A stretch of 64,000 nucleotides of DNA from positions 124,001 to 188,000 of the forward strand of contig NZ_OCNK01000001.1 of NCBI RefSeq assembly GCF_900230285.1. Reading direction: 5' to 3'. The stretch's first letter is position 1; each line of letters opens with the position of its first letter. Both the position numbers and the translations under genes were made by a program. This DNA is from Blastococcus haudaquaticus. Lineage in GTDB: Bacteria > Actinomycetota > Actinomycetes > Mycobacteriales > Geodermatophilaceae. Positions 9,080-22,811 of this stretch are shown one piece after another. Below the pieces are notes generated by a model, which did no database searches, had not been told where the DNA came from, and worked only from the letters and a program-made list of their open reading frames with translations.

Positions 9080-9901
9080 ATGACCGCCAGCACCCGGCGT
9101 GAGCTCGCCGAGTTCCTCGGTTCCCGGCGCCGTCAGCTGTCCCCGGCTGCGGTCGGCCTGCCCGCGGGTGGGAGCCGCCGGACACCGGGTCTGCGCCGGG
9201 AGGAGGTCGCGCTGCTCGCCGGGGTGAGCCACACCTGGTACACGTGGCTCGAGCAGGGGCGCGACATCCGCCCCTCGCGCCAGGTGATGGACGCCCTCGC
9301 CCGCACGCTGCACCTGTCCACCGCCGAGCACGAGTACCTGCTGCGGCTCTCCGGTCACGGCGGCGCGCAGACCTCCGGAGCGTTCGACGGGGTGCCGGCC
9401 CACCTGCAGCGGCTGATGGATGCCCTCGGCTCCTCCCCCGCGTACGCGATCACCTCGAGCTGGTCCATCGTGGGCTGGAACCGGGCCTACGAGCGGCTCT
9501 ACCCGGGGGTGGCCGCGCTGCCGGCCGCCGACCGGAACCTGCTGTGGGTGGTCTTCACCGATCCCGCCGTCCGCACGCTGCTGGGCGACTGGGCCGGCGA
9601 CAGCCGGCGTTTCCTCACCCAGTTCCGCGCCGAGGCCGGCCCACGGCTCGGCGATCCGGAGGTGGTCGACCTGGTCACGCGGCTGCAGGCCGCCAGTCCC
9701 TCCTTCCGCGAGGGCTGGGCGAGCCATGACGTCGACCGGTTCAGCTCGACGGAACGGCGCTTCGAGCACGCGGTCGTCGGCACGCTCGTGCTGGAGCACC
9801 ACCAGGTCACCCCCTCGGACGCCCCCGGCCTCCAGCTGGTGGTCTACACCGCCGCCGTCGGCACGGACGCCGCCGAGAAGCTGGCCCGGCTCACGGGATG
9901 A
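9080..9901 (+). CDS. Helix-turn-helix regulator with MmyB-like ligand-binding domain
   Basis: 273-aa cytoplasmic transcription factor. An XRE-type HTH occupies about residues 10-85 ([18 protein letters not shown], then the [11 protein letters not shown] stretch typical of this group), followed by an MmyB-like domain (from about 105) proposed to bind a fatty-acid-like ligand. ATG is preceded by GAGGAGG at good spacing. It is divergent from ilvD and overlaps the next gene by 4 bases. In actinobacteria such regulators usually control an adjacent oxidoreductase; none is adjacent here, so the target is unclear. The promoter carries a TGGTACCA palindrome that may be its own operator. Confidence 0.88.
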   Translation: MTASTRRELAEFLGSRRRQLSPAAVGLPAGGSRRTPGLRREEVALLAGVSHTWYTWLEQGRDIRPSRQVMDALARTLHLSTAEHEYLLRLSGHGGAQTSGAFDGVPAHLQRLMDALGSSPAYAITSSWSIVGWNRAYERLYPGVAALPAADRNLLWVVFTDPAVRTLLGDWAGDSRRFLTQFRAEAGPRLGDPEVVDLVTRLQAASPSFREGWASHDVDRFSSTERRFEHAVVGTLVLEHHQVTPSDAPGLQLVVYTAAVGTDAAEKLARLTG

Positions 9902-10302
9902 GCGGTCTGGGAGGATCGGAAGTCGTGGACTCCCCCGCCCGCCTGCGGATGAGCCGGACCGCGCTGTTCCCCGTCGGTCTGCTGGCGCTGTGCGTCATCC
10001 CGCTGGCCTTCTCCGCGCCGTGGACCCCCGTACTGCTGCTGATCCCCCTGGTCGTCGCGCTGTGGGTGCTCCGGGTCGGCGTCGACGTCTCCGACGACGG
10101 CCTGACGATCCGGGCCGCGTTCGGTCAGCGACGGGTGCCGTGGACGTCGGTCGCGGGGATCCGCGTCGCGCAGCGCGGCGACCTGTGGCTGGTCACCACC
10201 GCCGGCACCGAGCTCAAGCTGCCGGTCATGCGGGCGCGCGACCTCCCGCAGCTGGCCGCCCTCTCCGGCGGGCGGATCGAGGTCCCGCCGCCCCCGGCCT
10301 GA
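9898..10302 (+). CDS. PH domain-containing small membrane protein (Cfp6-like)
   Basis: 134 aa. Two closely spaced hydrophobic segments (about residues 22-60, TALFPVGLLALCVIPLAF and LLLIPLVVALWVL) are followed by a small beta-rich PH-like domain (GVDVSDDGLTIRAAFGQRRVPW...). It resembles the family of M. tuberculosis low-molecular-weight antigen 6 (Cfp6, Rv3004), which also lies near ilvB. Function unknown; possibly envelope-associated. ATG overlaps the regulator stop (ATGA). An in-frame GTG at 9925 has a better ribosome site (GGGAGGA, 10-11 bases upstream) and gives a 125-aa product, so the start is uncertain. Confidence 0.8.
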   Translation: MSGLGGSEVVDSPARLRMSRTALFPVGLLALCVIPLAFSAPWTPVLLLIPLVVALWVLRVGVDVSDDGLTIRAAFGQRRVPWTSVAGIRVAQRGDLWLVTTAGTELKLPVMRARDLPQLAALSGGRIEVPPPPA

Positions 10303-10306
10303 CGGC

Positions 10307-11254
10307 TCAGTACCGGTCGACGACGTTGACCAGCGGCTCGCCGGCCAGCACCCGCGACAGCTGGTCGGTCACCGCGGCGGCCGCGCGGGCGTTCGTGTCG
10401 GGCACCGCCCCGCCCACGTGCGGGGTGAGCAGCAGGCCGGGCGCCGACCACAGCGGGTGCCCCGGCGGCAGCGGCTCGGGGTCGGTGACGTCGAGCGCGG
10501 CACGCAACCGGCCGCTCGACAGCTCGGCGAGCAGGGCGTCGGTGTCGACGACCACCCCGCGGGCCGCGTTGACCAGGAGGGCGCCGTCGGGCATGGCGGC
10601 CAGGAAGGCCGCGTCGACCATGCCCGTGGTCTCCGGTGTCACCGGCACGATGAGGACGACGACGTCGGCGTCCGGGAGCAGGTCGGGCAGCTCGTCCATG
10701 CCGTGCACGCCCTCCCGCGCGGTCCGGGCGACGTAGGTGGGCTCGACGTCGAAGCCGGACAGCATCCGTCCGATCGTGCGGCCGATGTCGCCCGCGCCGA
10801 CGACGAGGACGCGGGCGCCGACGAGGGAGCGGTGGGTCGTCGGCGACCACCGCCCGGCGTCCTGCTCGCGCACGAAGAAGGGGATCCCGCGCTGGGCGGC
10901 GAGGGTCGCCGTCACCGCCCATTCCGCCGTCGACGGCGTGTGCGCGCCGCGTGCGTTGCAGAGGAGCAGGTGCTCGGGCAGCCGGTCGACGAACCGCTCC
11001 GCCCCGGCGCTGAGCAACTGGACCAGGCGCAGCTGCGGCAGCGCCTCGAAGAACTCCGGGCCCGGCAGGTCCGCGCCGCTGGACCGCGGGACCCAGACCT
11101 GGGCGAGCGCCGCCTCCGCGGTGGGTGCGGCCTCCGCCGGATCGATGCGGTGCGCCCGGACGCGGGGGGACAGCGCCTCGACGGCGGCCCCCAGCGCGCG
11201 GGAGGGCACGAGCACGTGCAGGGTCTCGTCCGGTTCCAGGGGCACCTTCGGCAC
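10307..11254 (-). CDS. D-isomer-specific 2-hydroxyacid dehydrogenase family protein
   Basis: 315-aa NAD(P)-dependent oxidoreductase. The Rossmann motif VVGAGDIGRTIG lies at about residue 150. Catalytic residues of the family are present: Arg in NAARG, Glu in DVTDPEPLP and His in LTPHVGG. The substrate cannot be told from sequence (glyoxylate/hydroxypyruvate reductase-like and phosphoglycerate-like members share these motifs); it lacks the C-terminal ACT part of SerA. GTG start, with TAGAGT six bases upstream and no Shine-Dalgarno, so probably leaderless. Divergent from the PQQ-like lipoprotein. Confidence 0.9.
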   Translation of the reverse strand: MPKVPLEPDETLHVLVPSRALGAAVEALSPRVRAHRIDPAEAAPTAEAALAQVWVPRSSGADLPGPEFFEALPQLRLVQLLSAGAERFVDRLPEHLLLCNARGAHTPSTAEWAVTATLAAQRGIPFFVREQDAGRWSPTTHRSLVGARVLVVGAGDIGRTIGRMLSGFDVEPTYVARTAREGVHGMDELPDLLPDADVVVLIVPVTPETTGMVDAAFLAAMPDGALLVNAARGVVVDTDALLAELSSGRLRAALDVTDPEPLPPGHPLWSAPGLLLTPHVGGAVPDTNARAAAAVTDQLSRVLAGEPLVNVVDRY

Positions 11255-11260
11255 GCCCGG

Positions 11261-11266
11261 ACTCTA
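11261..11266 (-). promoter_or_regulatory. -10 box of the hydroxyacid dehydrogenase gene (leaderless)
   Basis: TAGAGT on the minus strand, six bases before the GTG start. Confidence 0.5.
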
Positions 11267-11289
11267 GGCGGCGACGGCGCGGGCGCACG

Positions 11290-11295
11290 TACTGT
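11290..11295 (+). promoter_or_regulatory. -10 box of the PQQ-lipoprotein gene (leaderless)
   Basis: TACTGT ends one base before the ATG at 11297 and seven before the in-frame GTG at 11303. The second spacing matches the leaderless pattern elsewhere in this window. Confidence 0.5.
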
Positions 11296-11296
11296 G

Positions 11297-12460
11297 ATGC
11301 GGGTGGGACGACGGCCGGCGCGCAGGACCTCACGGCTGCTCGCCGTGACGCTGGCCGCCGCCGTGCTGACCGCGTGCGGCAGCGACGGGTACGAACCCGA
11401 CGGGCCGTTCCGGCCGCTCCCGGAGGGTGCGCCGCCGGAGGTGGGCCCGCCGTCGTCGAGTGCCCCGGTCCCCGGTGAGCCCGCGCAGCCCGGAGCCGGC
11501 GAGGAGGGCGGCGACCCGAACGTCGTGGCCTCCGGGTTGAGCGTCCCGACCGGCCTGGTGCTCCTGCCCGACGGCAGCGCGATCGTCGGTGAGCGGGACA
11601 CCGGCCGGCTGGTGCAGGTGTTCCCCGACCGCTCCCCCGCCCGCGAGCTCATGACGGTGCCGGGCATCGACACCGCCGGCGACGGCGGGCTGCTGGGCCT
11701 GGCGCTGTCGCCGACCTACGTCGAGGACGGCCTGCTCTACGCCTACGTCTCCACGGCGACGGACAACCGGGTGGTGCGCTTCCCGCTCGGCGGCACCCCC
11801 AACCCGGTGCTGACCGGCATCCCCCGCGGTGAACGGCACAACGGCGGCGGGCTGGTGTTCGGGCTCGAGGGCAACCTGTTCGTGGGTACGGGCGACGTCG
11901 GCGACCCGGCCCTCGCAGCGGACCCGAACTCGCTCGCCGGCAAGGTCCTGCAGATCGACGTGTTCGGCCGGCCGGTCGGCGCCGGCCCGGTGCACAGCCT
12001 CGGCCACCGCGACGTCACGGCGCTGTGCCAGTCGGTGGTCCCCGACCCCGAGGAGCCGACCGCCACCCTCTACGCCACCGACGACGCGGCCGAGGGCCCG
12101 GATGCGCTGGACCGGGTGACCGAGGGGGCCGACTACGGCACGGTGGCTCCCCTGGTCGAGGTGCCGGCCGAGGAGGGTGGCCTCGGCGGGTGCGCCGCCG
12201 CGGGCAGTGCGATCTTCCTCGGCGCACTGGACGGCCAGCGGGTGCACGCCTTCACCCTGGACGGCACCGGGGCCGTCGTCGGCGAGCCCGAGGAGTTCCT
12301 GGGCGGCGAGTACGGCCGGCTGCGGACCGTCGTCATCGACGCCGAGGGCGCGCTGTGGATCACCACGTCGAACCGCGACGGCATCGGGACGCCGGCCGAG
12401 GACGACGACCGCGTACTCCGGATCCTCCCGCCGTCCGCGGCCGGCAACTCTCCGCTCTGA
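11297..12460 (+). CDS. PQQ-dependent sugar dehydrogenase-like lipoprotein (LppZ-like)
   Basis: 387-aa exported lipoprotein: Arg-rich n-region, hydrophobic h-region and lipobox LTAC with Cys at about 29, then a Pro-rich linker (about 35-75). The rest is a glucose/sorbosone dehydrogenase beta-propeller: GLSVPTGLVLLPDGSAIVGERDTG, LLGLALSPTY, HNGGGLVFGLEGNLFVGTGD. The family oxidises aldoses with PQQ; activity here is not proven. M. tuberculosis LppZ (Rv3006) is a similar lipoprotein in the same ilvB-gatB interval. The true start may be the GTG at 11303, seven bases after the -10 box. Confidence 0.88.
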   Translation: MRVGRRPARRTSRLLAVTLAAAVLTACGSDGYEPDGPFRPLPEGAPPEVGPPSSSAPVPGEPAQPGAGEEGGDPNVVASGLSVPTGLVLLPDGSAIVGERDTGRLVQVFPDRSPARELMTVPGIDTAGDGGLLGLALSPTYVEDGLLYAYVSTATDNRVVRFPLGGTPNPVLTGIPRGERHNGGGLVFGLEGNLFVGTGDVGDPALAADPNSLAGKVLQIDVFGRPVGAGPVHSLGHRDVTALCQSVVPDPEEPTATLYATDDAAEGPDALDRVTEGADYGTVAPLVEVPAEEGGLGGCAAAGSAIFLGALDGQRVHAFTLDGTGAVVGEPEEFLGGEYGRLRTVVIDAEGALWITTSNRDGIGTPAEDDDRVLRILPPSAAGNSPL

Positions 12461-12498
12461 CCTGCGGCCGCACGTCGGAAACTGTCGGACCCCGTCCG

Positions 12499-12504
12499 TA
12501 TCGT
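12499..12504 (+). promoter_or_regulatory. -10 box of the DUF222/HNH gene (leaderless)
   Basis: TATCGT seven bases before the GTG start; no Shine-Dalgarno. Confidence 0.5.
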
Positions 12505-12511
12505 CGCTCAT

Positions 12512-14059
12512 GTGTTCGAGGGCGGTGGGTTCGGCGTCGGGGTGACGGTCAACACCCTCGACGAGTCGCCGTGGCCGCCGTCGGTCCTGCCACCCGGGGT
12601 GGTCGAGCGGCCGACGCGGCTGGGTGAGCTGCTGCCGGTCGCCGCGCGCACCGACGCCGAGATCGCCGTGGAGCTGCAGCGGATCGATCAGGTGGAGGCC
12701 CGGCTGGCCGCCTACCGGGCCGAGTTGGTCGCGGAGCTGGCCGGGCGGCGGCCGGACTCCCGGGATCGGCAGATCGGTGAGCCCGGTGCGGCGTCACCGG
12801 GCTGGCTGCCCGGCCCCGGTCGGGAAGCAGCACCCGGGGTGAGTGAGTTCTTCGCTGACGAGCTGGCGATGATCTCCTGCTGCTCGCGGACCGCGGCGAC
12901 CAGGCAGGCCGACCTATCGGTGCTGCTGGTCGAGAAGCTGTCCGGCACGTGGGCGGCGATGGCCGACGGCCAGCTGGACCGGCCGCGCGGCATGGCGCTG
13001 GCCGCCGAGCTGCTGGAACCCTCCCGTGATCTGGAGCCGCAGATCCTTGCCGCGGTCGAGGCGGCGGTGCTGCCCGGGGCGCGGGAGCTGTCCATCCGCC
13101 GGCTGCAGGCCGCGGTGCGCGCCGAACTGCTGCGCCACGACCCGGCGGCGGCCGACCGGCGGCGGGAGCAGGCCGCCCGCGCCGCCGACGTCACCGTCCG
13201 GCCGATGCGCGACGGGATGGCGCAGCTGTCGGTGTTCCTGCCCCAGGACATGGCGGACACCATCAGCCGCACCCTGGACGGCTACGCACGTATGGCCAAA
13301 GCCGACGGCGACTCGCACGGCATCGGGCAGCTGCGGGTCGGGGTGCTCTACGACCTGGTCACCCGCCCCTGGGACACCAGCCGGCCACCGGTCACCGCCC
13401 ACCTCACCGTCCTGGCACCCCTGGGCGCCCTCCGGGACCCCGCCTCGGCGCCCACGGCGGAGCTGGGCGGGGAGCCGATCACCGCCGCCCACCTGCGCTC
13501 CCTGCTCGAAGAGCTCGACGCGCTGTGCCCCGGCGGGCTGCAGGCCCCGGCCGGCGGCACCCTGCACCTGGCCCTCACCGACCCGGTCACCGGCGCCCTG
13601 CGCGCCGTCGTCGCCCGGGCCGAACTCGAACGCCTGGCCCGCCGCGGCTGCGCACGCCACCCCGACAGCGACGCCCATGAGAACTGCGGCTGCCCGGTGC
13701 TGGACCGGCCACCGCCGGTCGACCGCTACCGGCCCAGCGCCGCCCTGCGCCGCTTCGTCACCACCCGCGACCGCACCTGCCGGCATCCCGGCTGCCGCAA
13801 CACCGCCGGCTGGGCCGACCTCGACCACACCCTCGCCCACGCCGACGGCGGCGCCACCGACTGCGAGAACCTCTGCTGCCTGTGCCGCCGCCACCACCGA
13901 CTCAAGACCCACGCCCCCGGCTGGACCTTCACCATGACCGACGACGGCGTCCTCACCGTCACCACACCCAGCGGCGTCACCCGCATCACCCGACCACCCG
14001 GCTACGACGACGAAACCGCCCGCGCAGCACAGCCCGAGAACGAACCGGCGCCCTTCTGA
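12512..14059 (+). CDS. DUF222 / HNH endonuclease-domain protein (13E12 repeat family)
   Basis: 515 aa. A long N-terminal DUF222 region (about 40-380) of helical, Ala/Arg/Leu-rich sequence is followed by a C-terminal HNH domain (about 410-485): CRHPGC, then DLDHTLAHADGGAT, ENLCCLCRRHHRLKTH, giving the two Cys pairs and the His-Asn-His set. HNH domains are metal-dependent nucleases; the cellular role of this multi-copy actinobacterial family is unknown. It stands alone, inserted between the LppZ-like gene and gatB, with 13 bases to the gatB stop. No intron or intein surrounds it, so it is not an obvious homing enzyme. Confidence 0.92.
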   Translation: MFEGGGFGVGVTVNTLDESPWPPSVLPPGVVERPTRLGELLPVAARTDAEIAVELQRIDQVEARLAAYRAELVAELAGRRPDSRDRQIGEPGAASPGWLPGPGREAAPGVSEFFADELAMISCCSRTAATRQADLSVLLVEKLSGTWAAMADGQLDRPRGMALAAELLEPSRDLEPQILAAVEAAVLPGARELSIRRLQAAVRAELLRHDPAAADRRREQAARAADVTVRPMRDGMAQLSVFLPQDMADTISRTLDGYARMAKADGDSHGIGQLRVGVLYDLVTRPWDTSRPPVTAHLTVLAPLGALRDPASAPTAELGGEPITAAHLRSLLEELDALCPGGLQAPAGGTLHLALTDPVTGALRAVVARAELERLARRGCARHPDSDAHENCGCPVLDRPPPVDRYRPSAALRRFVTTRDRTCRHPGCRNTAGWADLDHTLAHADGGATDCENLCCLCRRHHRLKTHAPGWTFTMTDDGVLTVTTPSGVTRITRPPGYDDETARAAQPENEPAPF

Positions 14060-14072
14060 GGGACGCCGGCGA

Positions 14073-15575
14073 TCAGGACGCGGTCAGGCGCTCCTCGAGC
14101 ATGCGCTTGACCGTGGCCGCGTCGGCCTTGCCGCGCGTGGTCTTCATGACGGCACCCACCAGCGCGCCGATGGCCTGCACCTTGCCTCCGCGGACCTTCT
14201 CGGCGACGTCGGGGTTGGCCTCGATGGCGGCGTCGACGGCGGCGACCAGTTCGTCGGAGTCGCCCATGACGGCCAGCCCGCGGGCCTCCACGACGGCGGC
14301 GGGACCGCCCTCACCGGCCAGGACGCCGTCCAGGGCCTGACGGGCCAGCTGGTCGTTGATCGTCCCGGCGGAGATGAGCCCGATCAGCTCGGCCACCTGC
14401 GCCGGCGTGACGGCGAGGTCGGACAGGTCGGTGCCGGCGTCGTTCGCCCGGCGGGCCAGCTCACCGAGCCACCACTTGCGCGCGTCCGACGGCGAGGCGC
14501 CGGCCGCCACCGTGTCGCTGACCAGCTCGACGGCGCCGGCGTTGACCAGCCACGCCATCTCGGTCGGCGTGATGCCCCACTCGTCGGACAGCCGCGACCG
14601 GCGGGCGGCGGGCAGCTCCGGGAGCATCGCGGCGAGCTTGGCGACCCACTCCTCGTCCGGTGCCACCGGTACGAGGTCGGGCTCGGGGAAGTACCGGTAG
14701 TCGGTGGCCTCCTCCTTGCTGCGCCCCGGCGAGGTGGTGCCGGTGTCCTCGTGGAAGTGCCGGGTCTCCTGCAGGATCCGCGTTCCCTCGTCGAGGAGCG
14801 CGGCCTGGCGACGCATCTCGAAGCGCACGGCGCGCTCCACGGACCGCAGCGAGTTGACGTTCTTCGTCTCCGTGCGGGTGCCCCACTCCAGGCTGCCGAT
14901 CGGGGCCAGGGAGGTGTTGACGTCGCAGCGCAGGTTGCCCTGCTCCATCCGAACCTCGGAGACCCCGAGCGCGAGCAGGATCTCGCGCAGCTCGGTGACG
15001 TAGGCCTTGGCCACCTCGGGGGCCTTCGCGCCGGCGCCCGGGATGGGCCGGGTGACGATCTCCACCAGCGGGATGCCCGCGCGGTTGTAGTCGATCAGCG
15101 AGTGGTCCGCGCCGTGGATCCGGCCGGTGGCGCCGCCGACGTGCAGGTTCTTGCCGGTGTCCTCCTCGAGGTGCACGCGCTCGATCTCCACGCGGTAGGT
15201 CTCGCCGTCGACCTCGACGTCCAGGTGCCCGGCGGTGCAGAGCGGCTCGTCGTACTGCGTGGTCTGGAAGCCCTTGGGGATGTCCGGGTAGAAGTAGTTC
15301 TTGCGGGCGAACCGCGACCAGGTGGCGATCCGGCAGCCCAGCGCCAGGCCGATGCGGATGGTCGACTCGATCGCCATCGCGTTGGCCACCGGCAGCGAGC
15401 CGGGGAGGCCGAGGCAGACCGGGCAGGTCTGGGTGTTCGGCTCGGCGCCGAACGTGGTCGAGCAGCCGCAGAACATCTTGGAGGCGGTGCCGAGCTCGAC
15501 GTGCGTCTCGAGGCCGATCACCGGTTCGTAGCGGGTGAGGACCTGGTCGTAGTCGACCAGCGTGTCGGTGCTCAT
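14073..15575 (-). CDS. gatB: Asp-tRNA(Asn)/Glu-tRNA(Gln) amidotransferase subunit B
   Basis: 500-aa tRNA-binding kinase subunit of GatCAB, which activates mischarged Glu-tRNA(Gln) or Asp-tRNA(Asn) before amidation. Family motifs: IGLETHVEL near the N-terminus, zinc cysteines in FCGCS and [13 protein letters not shown], the [14 protein letters not shown] stretch, and a C-terminal YqeY-like domain (about 400-500). ATG overlaps the stop of the small membrane protein gene (ATGA), so the order gatC-gatA-small gene-gatB is translationally coupled throughout. The open frame upstream of this ATG is shadow of gatA. Confidence 0.98.
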   Translation of the reverse strand: MSTDTLVDYDQVLTRYEPVIGLETHVELGTASKMFCGCSTTFGAEPNTQTCPVCLGLPGSLPVANAMAIESTIRIGLALGCRIATWSRFARKNYFYPDIPKGFQTTQYDEPLCTAGHLDVEVDGETYRVEIERVHLEEDTGKNLHVGGATGRIHGADHSLIDYNRAGIPLVEIVTRPIPGAGAKAPEVAKAYVTELREILLALGVSEVRMEQGNLRCDVNTSLAPIGSLEWGTRTETKNVNSLRSVERAVRFEMRRQAALLDEGTRILQETRHFHEDTGTTSPGRSKEEATDYRYFPEPDLVPVAPDEEWVAKLAAMLPELPAARRSRLSDEWGITPTEMAWLVNAGAVELVSDTVAAGASPSDARKWWLGELARRANDAGTDLSDLAVTPAQVAELIGLISAGTINDQLARQALDGVLAGEGGPAAVVEARGLAVMGDSDELVAAVDAAIEANPDVAEKVRGGKVQAIGALVGAVMKTTRGKADAATVKRMLEERLTAS

Positions 15576-15766
15576 GGAGCGGGGTCCTCCTTGCGGACGG
15601 GAGCGCCCGGGGCGGTGCGGAGGGCAAAAGCGGCCCCGACACCGGTCAGCACCCCGAGGAAGACGAACACGGCGAAGGCGGCACGGTCGGTGACGATCCA
15701 GCCCACGACGCCGGCGACGATGACGAACGCGGTGAGCGCCCAGGCGGCCTTGAGTGCCCCGTTCAC
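15572..15766 (-). CDS. Small two-span membrane protein between gatA and gatB
   Basis: 64 aa, unrecognised. Two hydrophobic segments ([20 protein letters not shown] and [20 protein letters not shown]) are joined by a short turn, with a charged C-terminus (RKEDPAP). GTG overlaps the gatA stop and its own stop overlaps the gatB ATG, each by 4 bases, which strongly supports translation. In M. tuberculosis the gatA-gatB interval carries pfkA and another gene instead. No function can be assigned. Confidence 0.75.
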   Translation of the reverse strand: MNGALKAAWALTAFVIVAGVVGWIVTDRAAFAVFVFLGVLTGVGAAFALRTAPGAPVRKEDPAP

Positions 15767-17289
15767 GCGGCACCACCCACGGGCTCGGCGTCGCGTCGCG
15801 GCAGCTGGTCGAGGAACCGGGACCCGCGGGCGGCGTCCTGGGCGGCCTCGAGGGCCGCGGCCACCTGGTAGCAGCGCTCGTCGGCGAGCGCGGGCGCCAT
15901 GACCTGGAAGCCGACCGGCAGGCCGTCGGAGAGCCCGCACGGCACCGAGATCGCCGGCACCCCGGCCAGGCTGGCCGGCAGCGTGCAGAGATCCGCGGCA
16001 TACATGGCGACCGGGTCGTCCACGCGGGAGCCGAGCGGGAACGCGACGGTCGGCGTCGTGGGGCTGACCAGGACGTCGACGTCGGCGTAGGCGGCCGAGA
16101 AGTCGCGGGAGATCAGCGTCCGCACCTTCTGCGCCTGGCCGTAGTAGGCCTCGTAGTACCCGCTCGACAACGCGTAGGTGCCCAGGATGATCCGGCGCTT
16201 CACCTCGGCGCCGAAACCCTGCTCACGGGTCAGCGCCATGACCTCGTCGAGGTCGTGGTTGCCGTCGTCGCCGACACGGAGGCCGTACCGGACGCCGTCG
16301 AAGCGGGACAGGTTGGACGACGCCTCGCTCGGTGCGATCAGGTAGTAGGCCGGCAGGGCGAGGTCGAACGCGGGGCAGGACACCTCGCGCACCTCCGCGC
16401 CCATGCTCTCCAGCAGGGCGACGGCCTCGGTGAAGCGGTCGAGGACGCCCTGCTCGTAGCCGTCGGTGTGGCCCTGGCCCCCGAGCTCGCGGACGACGCC
16501 GACCTTCAGGCCGGACAGGTCGCCCTCGGCGCCGCGGCGGGCGCACTCGGCCAGCACCGGCACCGGGACGTCGATGCTCGTGGAGTCGAGCGGGTCGTGC
16601 CCGCCGATCGCCTCGTGCAGCAGCGCGGCGTCCAGGACCGTGCGGGCCATGGGGCCGGCCTGGTCGAGGCTGGAGGAGAAGGCGATGAGGCCGTACCGGG
16701 AGACCGAGCCGTAGGTCGGCTTGTGGCCGACCAGGCCGGTGAGTGCGGCCGGCTGACGGATCGAGCCACCGGTGTCGGTGCCGATCGCCCACGGGGCCAG
16801 CCCACCGGCGACCGCGGCGGACGAGCCGCCCGAGGACCCACCGGGGATCCGCTCGGGGTTCCACGGGTTGCGGGTGACGCCGTAGGCGGAGTTCTCGGTG
16901 GACGAGCCCATCGCGAACTCATCCATGTTGGTCTTGCCGAGCAGCACCGTGCCCGCGGCGGCCAGCCGGGCGGCGACTGTCGCGTCGTAGGGCGGCTTCC
17001 AGCCCTCGAGGATGCGCGAGCCACTGGTGGTGGGGATGCCTTCGGTGACGACGACGTCCTTGAGCGCCACCGGGATGCCCGCCAGGCCGGTGCCCGCCTT
17101 CCCGGACGCGTCGACGGCGGCGGCGCGCTCGAGAGCGGCCTCCGGGTCGACGTGCAGGTAGGCGCCGAGCACGCCGTCCTCGGCCTCGATGCGGTCGAGG
17201 TAGGTGCGGGTGACGTCGGCCGACGTGGCGCCGTCGGCGAGCGCGGCCTGCAGCTCGGAGACGGTCATGGAGGTGAAGGAGGTGCTCAC
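15763..17289 (-). CDS. gatA: Asp-tRNA(Asn)/Glu-tRNA(Gln) amidotransferase subunit A
   Basis: 508-aa amidase-signature glutaminase subunit of GatCAB; it releases ammonia from glutamine for transamidation. The Ser-cisSer-Lys triad is visible: Lys in PVALKD (about 76), Ser in [11 protein letters not shown] (about 152) and Ser in [12 protein letters not shown] (about 176). GTG overlaps the gatC stop by 4 bases. The organism presumably uses GatCAB for Gln-tRNA and/or Asn-tRNA synthesis. Confidence 0.98.
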   Translation of the reverse strand: MSTSFTSMTVSELQAALADGATSADVTRTYLDRIEAEDGVLGAYLHVDPEAALERAAAVDASGKAGTGLAGIPVALKDVVVTEGIPTTSGSRILEGWKPPYDATVAARLAAAGTVLLGKTNMDEFAMGSSTENSAYGVTRNPWNPERIPGGSSGGSSAAVAGGLAPWAIGTDTGGSIRQPAALTGLVGHKPTYGSVSRYGLIAFSSSLDQAGPMARTVLDAALLHEAIGGHDPLDSTSIDVPVPVLAECARRGAEGDLSGLKVGVVRELGGQGHTDGYEQGVLDRFTEAVALLESMGAEVREVSCPAFDLALPAYYLIAPSEASSNLSRFDGVRYGLRVGDDGNHDLDEVMALTREQGFGAEVKRRIILGTYALSSGYYEAYYGQAQKVRTLISRDFSAAYADVDVLVSPTTPTVAFPLGSRVDDPVAMYAADLCTLPASLAGVPAISVPCGLSDGLPVGFQVMAPALADERCYQVAAALEAAQDAARGSRFLDQLPRRDAEPVGGAA

Positions 17290-17600
17290 GCCTCCTCCTG
17301 GAGGATGCGGGGCACGCGGAAACGGTCGTCCTCGGCGGCGGGCGCGCCCGCGAGGACGGTCTCGCGGGGCAGGCTCGGCCGGACGACGTCCTCGCGCATG
17401 ACGTTGGTCATCGGGACGGCGTGGGTGGTCGGCGGGACGTCCTCGACGCCGGCCTTGCCGACCTGCGCCACGGCGTCGAGCACGGCGGCCAGCTGACCGG
17501 CGAAGAGGACGAGCTCCTCGTCGGTCACCGCCAGCCGGGCGAGGCGCGCGAGGTGCGCCACCTCGTCGCGGGACAGTTGACCCTGGGACGGCGTGCTCAT
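17286..17600 (-). CDS. gatC: Asp-tRNA(Asn)/Glu-tRNA(Gln) amidotransferase subunit C
   Basis: 104-aa small subunit that ties GatA and GatB together. Typical sequence: [21 protein letters not shown] at the N-terminus and a C-terminal [19 protein letters not shown] ... FRVPRIL belt. First gene of the gat operon. A TAGAGT box at 17677-17682, about 77 bases upstream, is a candidate -10, giving a leadered mRNA; GGAG lies 12 bases before the ATG. The divergent neighbour is the ACT protein. Confidence 0.95.
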   Translation of the reverse strand: MSTPSQGQLSRDEVAHLARLARLAVTDEELVLFAGQLAAVLDAVAQVGKAGVEDVPPTTHAVPMTNVMREDVVRPSLPRETVLAGAPAAEDDRFRVPRILQEEA

Positions 17601-17783
17601 GCTGGGGTGGAACTCCACTTCGCAGTGCGTGACGACGAGCGCGGCCCCGGGTCTCGGCCGCGTGGGTGACCCGACCACTCTACGTGGGACAGCACGGGGC
17701 TCTCCGGCCAACAGCGCGTGAGAGGCTGACCCCCTCGCGATCGACGGAGATCGGCCCACCTCGAGGACGACCCCGGAGGAACC

Positions 17784-21693
<3,910 letters not shown>

Positions 21694-21700
21694 GGCGCCG

Positions 21701-21706
21701 ACGCTA
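21701..21706 (-). promoter_or_regulatory. -10 box of the MetE-like gene (leaderless)
   Basis: TAGCGT seven bases before the GTG, overlapping the mnmA stop codon. Confidence 0.5.
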
Positions 21707-22801
21707 CTGACCCACCGCTCCGGACCGTTCCACCGCCATCGCCACGGCGGCCTGCCCGAGGACACGGTCGCCGCGTACGGGATCGGCCTCATAGAGCACC
21801 GCGGACTGCCCCGGCGCGACGCCGCGCTGCTCCTCGGCGAACTCGACCAGCAGCCCCCCGCCGTCGCCTGCGTGCACGCGGCAGTCCACCGGTGCCGCGT
21901 GGGCGCGCACCTGCACCTGTGCGGCGAACGGGAGCTCCGGGACGGCGCCGGTCCACGTGGGCACGCCCGTGCGCACGGCCGGCACCCCGGCCAGGTCCGC
22001 CGTCCCGACGGTCACCGTCCGCGTGACCGGCTCGATGCCGAGGACGTACCGCGGCCGCTGGTCCCCCACGGAGACGCCCAGGCCCTTGCGCTGGCCGACG
22101 GTGAACCCGTACGTCCCGTCGTGCTCCCCGACCTGCTGCCCCGTCCCCGCGTCGACGACCGGCCCCGGCAGGCTGCCCAGGCGTCGCGCGAGGAACCCGC
22201 GGGTGTCGCCGTCGGGGATGAAGCAGATGTCGTGCGAGTCGGGCTTGGCGGCGACGGCGAAGCCGCGCTCGGCCGCGATCTCGCGCACCCGGTCCTTGGT
22301 CATCGAGCCCAGGGGGAACATCGCCGCGGCCAGCTGCTCCGGCGTGAGCACGCCGAGCACGTAGGACTGGTCCTTGGCCGCGTCGACCGAGCGCCGCAGC
22401 TCGCCGTCCTCGAGCCGCGCGTGGTGGCCGGTGACGACCGCGTCGAACCCGAGGGCCATGGCGCGGTCCAGGACCGCGGAGAACTTGATCTTCTCGTTGC
22501 AGCGCAGGCACGGGTTGGGCGTCCGGCCCGCGGCGTACTCGGCGACGAAGTCGTCCACGACGTCCTCGGTGAACCGGTCGGCCAGGTCCCAGACGTAGAA
22601 CGGGATCCCGAGCTCGTCGGCGACCCGGCGGGCGTCGTGGGAGTCCTCGACGCTGCAGCAACCGCGGGAACCGCTGCGCAGGGTCTGCCGGTTCTGCGAC
22701 AGCGCCAGGTGGACACCGGTCACGTCGTGCCCCGCGTCGACGGCGAGCGCGGCCGCGACCGCGGAGTCCACTCCTCCGCTCATCGCGGCGAGCACCCTCA
22801 T
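21704..22801 (-). CDS. mnmA: tRNA-specific 2-thiouridylase MnmA
   Basis: Thiolates U34 of Lys, Glu and Gln tRNAs using sulfur delivered from a cysteine desulfurase. 365 aa. PP-loop [10 protein letters not shown] at the N-terminus; catalytic cysteines in [12 protein letters not shown] (about 102) and [10 protein letters not shown] (about 201), forming the disulfide/persulfide pair. Ten bases downstream of the cysteine desulfurase, its likely sulfur donor. Confidence 0.97.
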   Translation of the reverse strand: MRVLAAMSGGVDSAVAAALAVDAGHDVTGVHLALSQNRQTLRSGSRGCCSVEDSHDARRVADELGIPFYVWDLADRFTEDVVDDFVAEYAAGRTPNPCLRCNEKIKFSAVLDRAMALGFDAVVTGHHARLEDGELRRSVDAAKDQSYVLGVLTPEQLAAAMFPLGSMTKDRVREIAAERGFAVAAKPDSHDICFIPDGDTRGFLARRLGSLPGPVVDAGTGQQVGEHDGTYGFTVGQRKGLGVSVGDQRPRYVLGIEPVTRTVTVGTADLAGVPAVRTGVPTWTGAVPELPFAAQVQVRAHAAPVDCRVHAGDGGGLLVEFAEEQRGVAPGQSAVLYEADPVRGDRVLGQAAVAMAVERSGAVGQ

Positions 22802-22811
22802 GCGGCGGCCC

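Noticed and set aside
12512-14059. DUF222/HNH gene as a homing endonuclease or transposon
   Set aside because: No flanking intron, intein, inverted repeats or target duplication is visible.
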